NCBI GenBank assembly: GCA_030620695.1 | Contig: JAUXEA010000037.1 | Location: 1-5,383, forward strand | Origin: Candidatus Aenigmatarchaeota archaeon | GTDB lineage: Archaea > Aenigmatarchaeota > Aenigmatarchaeia > QMZS01 | Direction of reading: 5' to 3' | DNA: 5,383 nucleotides | Shown here: positions 1 through 4,279 of the stretch, in pieces | Layout of the letters: every line of letters starts with the position of its first letter | How positions within the stretch are numbered: position 1 is the first letter of the stretch | The notes under the pieces: generated by a model | Database searches by the model: none | The model's input: only the letters and a program-made list of their open reading frames with translations | What the model was told of the DNA's origin: nothing | Made by a program: the position numbers and the translations under genes

Positions 1-300
1 CCAAATTGTCGTACAGTTCATCTACCAAATAGTTATTGCTCTTGCAGTAAAACTTATGTAAAAGAATGGATGAATGAAATTTCAAATAAAACCGGGGGGA
101 AAATGTATTCCCTGGCAAATACAAGTTATGCGGTTTCAGCAATAGAAGAAATAATAACAAAAGCACAACCAAAAAGAATTCCTTATCTTGAGGCAGGAAC
201 TCTGGTTCCAAAATTTAAGGATATTAGGGCAGTTACACTGCCAATTCCGGTAACCGTTCTTGGGGAATATGTTGAGTTAAAAGTTTATTACTGGTCTTAA
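1..300 (+). CDS. C-terminal part of a probable VWA-domain protein (5' end outside window)
   Basis: The reading frame is open from base 1 to the TAA at 298-300, so the 99 visible residues are the C-terminal end of a longer protein. An ATG at 70 lies in frame but probably is not the start, because coding-like sequence containing CSCSKTYVKEW continues upstream. The segment VKEWMNEISNKTGGKMYSL followed by an amphipathic stretch (SAIEEIITKA) resembles the last helices and strand of a von Willebrand factor A domain, where a conserved TGGK motif precedes the final helix. About 45 residues of apparently beta-rich sequence ending in VYYWS follow. The MIDAS motif that would confirm a VWA fold lies upstream of the window. 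The next gene starts one base after the stop, so the two are probably co-transcribed. The VWA assignment is an inference from a short tail. Confidence 0.6.
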   Translation, partial: PNCRTVHLPNSYCSCSKTYVKEWMNEISNKTGGKMYSLANTSYAVSAIEEIITKAQPKRIPYLEAGTLVPKFKDIRAVTLPIPVTVLGEYVELKVYYWS

Positions 301-301
301 T

Positions 302-1453
302 ATGAACACATTTATCTGGTTGATTGGGGGGATAATTGCGGCTTTAACAATTTCTGTTCTATTTCTGCAGGTTTTTTCAAACATGACGATGGAACAACAC
401 AGGCAGGATTCTATAATGTCTTTTAATGATGTGGTTAATAATGTAAACAAATTTTGCATGATGAATGTGGAACAGTCATCAGAATTCTCTCTAAGTTTTT
501 CAAGTCTTGTGTCAGACCTATTTGCTTTTGATGGAAATATAATTGAAAAAAACAACAGAACATTAGGAAATAAAATATGTATGAATATCTCAAATGAAAT
601 TTACTGCAAAAAACTTGACTGCCAGATAGAACTTGATAAAATTACAACTAAAAAAAGCATTTCAAGTCTAATAGACAGGATACTTGGAAAAATTAGTTAC
701 CGGGATTATCATTTAAATTTTATTAAAACAGATTGTGGTGTCTCAGTTCTGTTGAAAGGTTCAGAGCCGGTATGCGAGTGTAATTTAAGTGGTGTTGAAG
801 TTCCAATTTACTGCGAATACAATGGGAAACAGCCTGTTCTCTCATTAAAAAATAATGTGGTTGTGCTGACAGACACATACAACTGGGTTAATGCAGGAAA
901 TGAAACAGAAATTTTACTGAATAATATAGCAAATTATCTTCCGGGCAAAAAAATCATTTTGGTTTTTGAAGAGAATCTGACAAGTCCAGATGAAATAAAC
1001 AGAAAAAATATTTTGGATAAACTAAGACTGCAGGGTTACAATATAGATGTCCGGGAACACAATTTAAAAATAAGAAATTTCAGGGACTATGACCAGGTAT
1101 GGTTGATAACACCTGGATTTTGTGATGAAGAAAATAGAAACTGCAAAAATTATGAAAGATGGCACGGGGATGAAATAAATGAAATAATAGAATTTGTAAA
1201 AGAGGGTGGAGGTTTATTATTAATAACAGACTCCGGGATGAGAAAATCAGTTTATGAAAGAATTGGACTAAAAGTTATTAATAAAATTTTAAGTGGTACA
1301 GGCTATCCTTTTGAACAAATTCAAAGTTGTGTTTGTGGTTGTATGGAAGGAAAAATACTGGAAACAGTAATAGAAAAACATAAATTAACTGAAAACCTGT
1401 CCGGATTTAATGTGAGTGCAGTAGCAGTACTTAAATGCAGATATAAATATTAA
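302..1453 (+). CDS. Membrane-anchored, cysteine-rich protein with possible GATase-like C-terminal domain
   Basis: This 383-residue protein belongs to no family I can name. An N-terminal hydrophobic segment (about residues 4-25) with few preceding charges looks like a signal anchor, placing the rest outside the cell. The exported part has 14 cysteines (52, 93, 102, 107, 145, 158, 160, 171, 274, 281, 343, 345, 347, 379), including C-E-C and a C-V-C-G-C cluster. It also has about eight N-x-S/T sequons, which fits an extracytoplasmic, possibly glycosylated protein. Residues 215-312 show an alternating strand/helix pattern: KKIILVFEE, then YDQVWLITPG, then IIEFVKEGGGLLLITDSG. This recalls the class I glutamine-amidotransferase-like (DUF4350/ThuA-like) Rossmann fold, but no catalytic Cys-His-Glu triad is evident, so a non-enzymatic or sensing role is possible. 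The start is the ATG one base after the upstream stop, with no clear Shine-Dalgarno sequence. It converges on the next gene with no spacer. Confidence 0.75.
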   Translation: MNTFIWLIGGIIAALTISVLFLQVFSNMTMEQHRQDSIMSFNDVVNNVNKFCMMNVEQSSEFSLSFSSLVSDLFAFDGNIIEKNNRTLGNKICMNISNEIYCKKLDCQIELDKITTKKSISSLIDRILGKISYRDYHLNFIKTDCGVSVLLKGSEPVCECNLSGVEVPIYCEYNGKQPVLSLKNNVVVLTDTYNWVNAGNETEILLNNIANYLPGKKIILVFEENLTSPDEINRKNILDKLRLQGYNIDVREHNLKIRNFRDYDQVWLITPGFCDEENRNCKNYERWHGDEINEIIEFVKEGGGLLLITDSGMRKSVYERIGLKVINKILSGTGYPFEQIQSCVCGCMEGKILETVIEKHKLTENLSGFNVSAVAVLKCRYKY

Positions 1454-2005
1454 TTAGCACTTTATCACAATCTGATTTTGTTCTGTGTTGTATTTTATTA
1501 AAATCAGGGTTTGGTTTTCAATTACATTTCCGGATACATCCCACTCAATTTCGTCCCTATCTCCGCAATACCCCGGATATTCTATTTCTGTACCCCAATC
1601 ATCTTTTATAACTGAATTCTGCAGTTCATCGCAACCATTCTCTGCTTCCATTAATTCTGTGAGGTCAAGCTCTGAAACTTTACCAACTTGTTTATTTAAA
1701 AATATCTGGTAGCAAACTATATCTTTTCTTTTCAATGGTTTTGTTGCCTCTTTCCAGCAGAGTATAGAATACGCGGAAATGTGTCTTGCCAACTCTTCTT
1801 CTGAGTCTACATCCAATTTTATAATTTCAGAAAGTTCATACTTATTTTCGCAAAAATCAGAGGATATTCCAATATAATTTGAGAAATAACAGAAAGCACT
1901 GTTTACTGTGGATGAGAGAGACCCGGATATAAATATTAATAAAACAGCAACCCCTATTAATGCAATAATCATTATTCCAATTACATTTATTGCAAATCCT
2001 TTCAT
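1454..2005 (-). CDS. Secreted/membrane-anchored cysteine-containing protein with prepilin-like N-terminus
   Basis: This is a 183-residue protein of unknown family. It starts MKGFAINVIG and continues into one hydrophobic segment (about residues 4-27), then a hydrophilic domain. The K-G-F followed directly by a hydrophobic stretch resembles a very short class III (prepilin) leader, but the Glu usually found at +5 is missing, so a plain signal anchor is equally possible. Seven cysteines (39, 52, 83, 98, 125, 147 and the last residue, 183) suggest disulfides outside the cell. I chose the ATG at 2005 over the upstream in-frame GTG at 2041. The GTG overlaps the end of carS and would add 12 residues ahead of an otherwise normal membrane anchor. 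carS ends 29 bases upstream on the same strand, so co-transcription is likely. At its 3' end it abuts the oppositely oriented 302-1453 gene. Confidence 0.75.
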   Translation of the reverse strand: MKGFAINVIGIMIIALIGVAVLLIFISGSLSSTVNSAFCYFSNYIGISSDFCENKYELSEIIKLDVDSEEELARHISAYSILCWKEATKPLKRKDIVCYQIFLNKQVGKVSELDLTELMEAENGCDELQNSVIKDDWGTEIEYPGYCGDRDEIEWDVSGNVIENQTLILIKYNTEQNQIVIKC

Positions 2006-2034
2006 AATTTTGTAAATAAATAAACAATTTAAAG

Positions 2035-2556
2035 TTACCACGGATTTTTTTTCATTTTAGATAGAAAAGCGAAAATATTTGATAGATAATGGATAAATGG
2101 GGTGACTATTATTAAAAAAATAATATAATCCAATTCTATATTCATAAACAAAGAAACAATAACTAGAGAAAAAATTAGGAAATCAAGCTGGTCCAGTAAA
2201 GGGACCGGCTCCCCGCTTTTTATTCCAAATCTTCTTTTCATAAAAGAGCCAACTAAATCCCCGAAAATTGCACCAGAGCTAAGTAAAGAAATTGTTAAAA
2301 TATTGTGATTAATTAATGGGAGCAAAGTATGTGGAATAAAATTCTGGAAATAAATCTGGAGCAAACCCACAAAAATACCAAATAGGATTCCACCAAAAAA
2401 ACCCTCTATTGTTTTTCCATTTCCCAGCCATCTCTGTCCATCTATAAAAGTTTTTCCAAAATCAATTTTATGCTTTCCTTTTAACAGGACTGGAAAAAAG
2501 TTTGCACAATAAGCAGGCAAAATAAACCAAAAACTGTTTATTATTATTTCCAGCAT
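2035..2556 (-). CDS. carS: CDP-archaeol synthase (CTP:2,3-di-O-geranylgeranyl-sn-glycerol-1-phosphate cytidylyltransferase)
   Basis: CarS is the integral membrane enzyme that activates the archaeal ether-lipid precursor with CTP to give CDP-archaeol, before polar head groups are added. The 173-residue protein shows the expected motifs: FILPAYCAN near the start (residues 11-19), DFGKTFIDGQRWLGNGKT (32-49) followed by IEGFFGG, and GAIFGDLVGSFMKRR (95-109) with GEPVPLLDQLD (115-125). The last two regions hold the acidic and basic residues expected to bind metal and CTP in this family. About five hydrophobic segments are visible. The ATG at 2556 gives the usual family length and N-terminus (MLE...WFILPAY). 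A GTG at 2625 would add 23 residues but is antisense to the zinc-ribbon gene at 2561. The start lies only four bases from that divergent gene's ATG, so each promoter must sit inside the other's coding region. Confidence 0.93.
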   Translation of the reverse strand: MLEIIINSFWFILPAYCANFFPVLLKGKHKIDFGKTFIDGQRWLGNGKTIEGFFGGILFGIFVGLLQIYFQNFIPHTLLPLINHNILTISLLSSGAIFGDLVGSFMKRRFGIKSGEPVPLLDQLDFLIFSLVIVSLFMNIELDYIIFLIIVTPFIHYLSNIFAFLSKMKKNPW

Positions 2557-2560
2557 AATT

Positions 2561-2710
2561 ATGCAAATGAAAACTAAAATAAGTATTGTATGTAAAAATT
2601 GCGGGAATATAAACTCTATACCCACCCAATATTTTTATGATGGGTGTGAAGGACCATTTCTTTGTAAATTCTGTGGAGATGCTCTTGAGATAGATACAGA
2701 TTATGAGTGA
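2561..2710 (+). CDS. Small zinc-ribbon protein, 49 residues
   Basis: This small open frame has the cysteine pattern of a zinc ribbon: C-K-N-C-G (Cys11, Cys14) and C-K-F-C-G (Cys35, Cys38), separated by about 20 residues that include a further Cys29. Each knuckle is followed by G-N or G-D, typical of structural zinc-binding turns. The C-terminus is acidic (EIDTDYE). Its function cannot be told; such proteins often bind nucleic acid or a larger complex. Either ATG 2561 or ATG 2567 may be used. A TTTATTAT-like stretch near 2537-2545 would favour a leaderless start at 2567, but this is weak. The gene is divergent from carS (4-base gap). Its TGA ends at 2710, directly against the discriminator base of the oppositely oriented tRNA-Val, so no transcription terminator can lie between the two. 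Confidence 0.7.
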   Translation: MQMKTKISIVCKNCGNINSIPTQYFYDGCEGPFLCKFCGDALEIDTDYE

Positions 2711-2724
2711 TGGGCTCGGAGAGA

Positions 2725-2790
2725 TTTTCAAAACATTCGTTTTTTGGCTTAAGCCTTTTTGATAAATTTAACCAATAAAAGGCTTACTCA
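2725..2790 (-). other. tRNA-Val intron 2 (T-loop, position 59/60)
   Basis: This 66-base insertion splits the T-loop of tRNA-Val. T-loop bases TTCA (2796-2793) pair with TGAA (2730-2727), the 5' bulge is AT^T and the 3' bulge is AA^T. Cutting after the second base of each bulge gives the normal 7-base T-loop TTCAATT. The exon helix is the T-stem itself. The intron body contains a perfect 10-bp hairpin, TAAGCCTTTT (2786-2777) with AAAAGGCTTA (2759-2750), around a 17-base loop. A junction at 58/59 would also give a possible loop (TTCAAAT), but the bulge geometry favours 59/60. Confidence 0.83.
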
Positions 2791-2812
2791 ATTGAACTCT
2801 CGACCTCTGCCT

Positions 2813-2869
2813 TTTTCATCTTTCTTTGGGGTGTCGGAATTTCTTCCTTTTTTAGAAAGAAAGTCTGAC
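2813..2869 (-). other. tRNA-Val intron 1 (anticodon loop, position 37/38)
   Basis: This 57-base intron separates A37 (2870) from A38 (2812). A bulge-helix-bulge can be drawn. TTCA of the anticodon loop (2875-2872) pairs with TGAA at the intron 3' end (2818-2815). The 5' bulge is CA^G and the 3' bulge is AA^A, with cuts after the second base of each, exactly at the predicted exon ends. Inside the intron, CTTTCTTT pairs with AAAGAAAG to form a stem. Confidence 0.88.
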
Positions 2870-2934
2870 TGTGAAGGCAACGTCCTAACCACTAGACCAC
2901 GAGCCCATAATTTGTTGTCTAAACTAAAACATTA

Positions 2935-3138
2935 ATGGAGAAAGAAATAATTGTTGTTCCGAACTCAAAAAAAGAGCAGGTTTTTGGTGAAGATATTTTA
3001 AAAGTGAAAGTCAAATCCAAACCAGAAAACAACAAGGCAAATGTTGAAGTTGAAAAAGTTCTCTCAAAATACTTTGGCAAGAAAGTAAAAATAGTTAAAG
3101 GATTCAAAAGTAGGAAGAAAATTGTTGAAATGGAATAA
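2935..3138 (+). CDS. DUF167 / YggU family protein
   Basis: This 67-residue protein is complete and close to the short archaeal form of the DUF167 (UPF0235, YggU-like) family. The recognisable core is LKVKVKSKPENNKANVEV (residues 22-39), followed by LSKYFGKKVKIVKGFKSRKK. The P-x-x-N-K-A-N motif and the later IVKG-x-x-S-R-x-K motif are the family hallmarks. The fold is a small alpha/beta domain; no biochemical function is established for the family. The ATG at 2935 lies 28 bases from the first base of the divergent tRNA-Val gene, so both promoters share or overlap a very short region. The stop is 5 bases from the end of the convergent cupin gene. Confidence 0.88.
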   Translation: MEKEIIVVPNSKKEQVFGEDILKVKVKSKPENNKANVEVEKVLSKYFGKKVKIVKGFKSRKKIVEME

Positions 3139-3143
3139 ACTAT

Positions 3144-3491
3144 TTATAATTCTGATATTTGTTCATCTTGTGGACTAAAAGCAGGAGAATTAATTAGAAT
3201 CGCTTTGAAAGTTCCTTCAAAATGATACTTTGTATTTTTTAGAATGAATATTATATCTCCAGACTCGGCAACAAATTCCTTGCCATCTTTTTTGACAATC
3301 AATTTTCCCTCGAGAACAAAATAAACTCTATCACTCCTAATATTTTCTGTGGTTTCAGAATGATTTGTTGCCTCGCTAACTGCAAGACTCACATTTTCAT
3401 TTATCTCTTTTGTTAGAAAATTAGTTACTTTGTAAGTTTCACTTATCTTTCTTGGGTTTCCTTCCTTCTTCTTAATTATTTTGATTTCCAT
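3144..3491 (-). CDS. Small single-domain cupin protein
   Basis: This 115-residue protein has a cupin-like beta-barrel pattern. RVYFVLEGKLIVKKDGKEFV (residues 55-74) matches the first cupin motif's YFVLEG core. AESGDIIFI (75-83), followed by KNTKYHFEG with His90, matches the second. His44 and His90 could take part in metal binding, but the first motif lacks the full H-x-H set, so metal binding is doubtful. The substrate is unknown; small cupins include isomerases, dioxygenases and binding proteins. I chose the ATG at 3491; an in-frame GTG at 3506 lies inside the acceptor stem of tRNA-Thr. The start is only nine bases downstream of the tRNA 3' end on the same strand, so the two may be transcribed together. 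Confidence 0.83.
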   Translation of the reverse strand: MEIKIIKKKEGNPRKISETYKVTNFLTKEINENVSLAVSEATNHSETTENIRSDRVYFVLEGKLIVKKDGKEFVAESGDIIFILKNTKYHFEGTFKAILINSPAFSPQDEQISEL

Positions 3492-3500
3492 ATTAATAAC

Positions 3501-3607
3501 AGCCACGGAAGGGAATTGAATTTGTGGAATTTTTCATTTAAAAGAAAAACCCTCCCCCAACCTTCGGTTTACAAAACCGGTGCTCTACCGGATTGAGCTA
3601 CCGTGGC
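3501..3607 (-). tRNA. tRNA-Thr(TGT) with a T-arm intron
   Basis: On the minus strand the acceptor GCCACGG (3607-3601) pairs perfectly with CCGTGGC (3508-3502); the discriminator is T (3501). The D-arm is GCTC-AATCCGGTA-GAGC. The anticodon stem CCGGT/ACCGA has a C-A mismatch at 27-43. The loop TTTGTAA gives anticodon TGT at 3573-3571. After the variable region AGGTT, GGGGG (3558-3554) forms the 5' T-stem. The T-loop TTCAATT (3520-3514) and the 3' T-stem CCCTT (3513-3509) come only after a 33-base insertion. Without that insertion the tRNA is 74 bases, normal for a 9-base D-loop. The T-stem then contains three G-C and two G-U pairs. The CCA end is not encoded. The cupin gene follows nine bases downstream. 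Confidence 0.9.
3521..3553 (-). other. tRNA-Thr intron at the T-stem/T-loop junction (53/54)
   Basis: This 33-base insertion lies between G53 (3554) and T54 (3520). It contains a compact hairpin: GGGTTTTTC near the 5' end pairs with GAAAAATTC using two G-U pairs. A bulge-helix-bulge can be drawn with bulges GG^A and AA^T. Its central helix, TGGG with CACA, has one G-A mismatch, so the structure is weaker than in tRNA-Val. The position follows uniquely from keeping a normal T-stem and T-loop. Confidence 0.72.
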
Positions 3608-3651
3608 ATAATTGTCTAATTAAACTTAATAATAAATTGAATACTTTTTTA

Positions 3652-3659
3652 TTTATATA
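3652..3659 (+). promoter_or_regulatory. TATA box upstream of the hairpin array and pilin gene
   Basis: TTTATATA matches the archaeal TATA-box consensus and lies in an AT-rich gap between tRNA-Thr and the pilin frame. Archaeal transcription normally starts about 22-27 bases downstream of the box centre, which predicts a 5' end near 3680. That is downstream of the ATG at 3662 and right at the first hairpin. It would put the hairpin array in the mRNA leader. A second TATA-like stretch, TATTTAAA at 3671-3678, would move the start still further downstream. Confidence 0.5.
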
Positions 3660-3661
3660 TT

Positions 3662-4270
3662 ATGAGAGCCTATTTAAAGGGATTTTCAAAACAGAGTTTT
3701 GAAAAGTTTCCTGCTTTTTTGCGAAGCAAAAAAGAGGCACCGTCGGAACGACGAGTGTTCGAACCAACGGTTCAAAAAGGATTTTTTTCCGAAGGAAAAA
3801 AAGATCCCAATTTTTCGCGAAGCAAAAAATGGGCACCGTCCGAAGGACGATTGTTTCTTTCAAAGAAAGAAAAGGGAATTTCTCCGATTATAGCATCTGT
3901 GCTTCTAATACTTTTCAGTACAGCAATTGCAGTATTTGTTGGAACCTGGGCTATGAATTATACACAAACTCAATTATCAGGTCTTGAATTATGTAGCAAG
4001 GTAGAGATAATATATTCTAATTTTGATTTTGACCCGGTGACAAAAGAGGGAACAATGACCTTGCAAAATATAGGTGCATCAATAGAAGGTTACCGGATTT
4101 ATGCTTTTGTAGATGTTAATCAAAAAGAATTGGTGAAAGAAGTGGAGACCCACATAAAAAAATCAGAGAAGAAGACAGAAAAATTCGGGACTGATTTGGA
4201 TAATGTAAGAGGAATTATTATAGAGGTAATAAATTGCCCAGGGGTGAGACTGATGATACCTATAAATTAA
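3662..4270 (+). CDS. Archaeal type IV pilin; true start probably TTG 3851 rather than ATG 3662
   Basis: The open frame from ATG 3662 encodes 202 residues; the pilin itself is the last ~139. KKEKG|ISPIIASVLLILFS (residues 68 onward) is a classic archaeal prepilin leader and hydrophobic core. Prepilin peptidase would cut after the Gly, and the 20-residue hydrophobic helix would pack in the filament core. The mature part is small, with two cysteines (111 and 192, full-frame numbering) that could form a disulfide, and a lysine-rich stretch (HIKKSEKKTEK). From ATG 3662 the leader would be 72 residues, far too long. An in-frame TTG at 3851 gives the normal leader MFLSKKEKG. A GTG at 3755 is a third option. 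Residues about 7-70 are the translation of the hairpin array and contain two 32-residue repeats (RSKK-x-APSE-x-R). The TATA box at 3652 also argues against 3662. Nine bases separate the stop from the convergent dph6 end. Confidence 0.85.
   Translation: MRAYLKGFSKQSFEKFPAFLRSKKEAPSERRVFEPTVQKGFFSEGKKDPNFSRSKKWAPSEGRLFLSKKEKGISPIIASVLLILFSTAIAVFVGTWAMNYTQTQLSGLELCSKVEIIYSNFDFDPVTKEGTMTLQNIGASIEGYRIYAFVDVNQKELVKEVETHIKKSEKKTEKFGTDLDNVRGIIIEVINCPGVRLMIPIN
3679..3868 (+). repeat. Array of eight short hairpins; two copies of a ~96-bp four-hairpin unit
   Basis: Eight consecutive inverted repeats with roughly three-base loops fill this stretch. Stem/loop pairs are: 3683-3705 (TTTTCAAAAC, loop AGA), 3714-3734 (CTTTTTTGC, GAA), 3741-3753 (CGTCG, GAA), 3761-3773 (GAACC, AAC), 3782-3802 (TTTTTTTCC, GAA), 3810-3830 (ATTTTTCGC with one mismatch, GAA), 3837-3849 (CGTCC, GAA) and 3854-3868 (TTTCTT, TCA). 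Hairpins 1-4 and 5-8 align as two diverged tandem units offset by 94-98 bases. Hairpins 1 and 5 share flanking GGA...TCC clamps. Hairpins 3 and 7 differ by a G-C to C-G swap that keeps pairing. The array is open in at least three reading frames, so an open frame across it is weak evidence of translation. It is either a structured mRNA leader or a translated N-terminal extension. Confidence 0.85.
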
Positions 4271-4279
4271 CAGAAGTAT

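Larger units (their letters stand above)
2711..2906 (-). tRNA. tRNA-Val(CAC) with two introns
   Basis: Reading the minus strand from 2906, the acceptor GGGCTCG pairs perfectly with CGAGCCC (2718-2712), and the discriminator is A (2711). The D-arm is GTCT-AGTGGTTA-GGAC. The anticodon stem TTGCC (2880-2876) pairs with GGCAG (2811-2807), and the loop TTCACA|A gives anticodon CAC at 2873-2871. The variable region is AGGTC. The T-stem GAGAG (2801-2797) pairs with CTCTC (2723-2719) around a T-loop TTCAAT|T. The gene spans 196 bases; removing introns of 57 and 66 bases leaves a normal 73-base tRNA. The TGGTCTAG-GGTTA D-arm is typical of archaeal valine tRNAs. The first intron is at the canonical 37/38 position and the second at 59/60 in the T-loop. 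The CCA end is not encoded. The gene is divergent from the DUF167 gene, which starts 28 bases away. Confidence 0.93.

Noticed and set aside
2557..2625. GTG start for carS at 2625, adding 23 residues and an extra hydrophobic segment
   Set aside because: CarS proteins usually begin close to the WFILPAY motif, matching ATG 2556, and the extension is antisense to the zinc-ribbon gene.
2723..2735. Thirteen-base identity (GATTTTCAAAACA) between the tRNA-Val T-loop intron region and the first hairpin of the array at 3681-3693
   Set aside because: The match is AT-rich and short enough to be expected by chance in a window of this size, and the surrounding sequences do not align.
2813..2869. Faint resemblance of tRNA-Val intron 1 (TTTCTTT, GTCGGAA) to hairpins of the array
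   Set aside because: Only a few scattered bases match and the intron pairing is explained by its own bulge-helix-bulge structure.
3660..3863. Open frames on the minus strand and in a second plus frame (3699-3893) across the hairpin array
   Set aside because: Palindromic, stop-poor sequence opens several frames at once; none has a recognisable domain, while the pilin frame continues into a clear protein.
3679..3868. The repeated palindromes considered as a CRISPR array
   Set aside because: There are no identical repeats of 20-40 bases separated by unique spacers; the units are diverged hairpins in direct succession.
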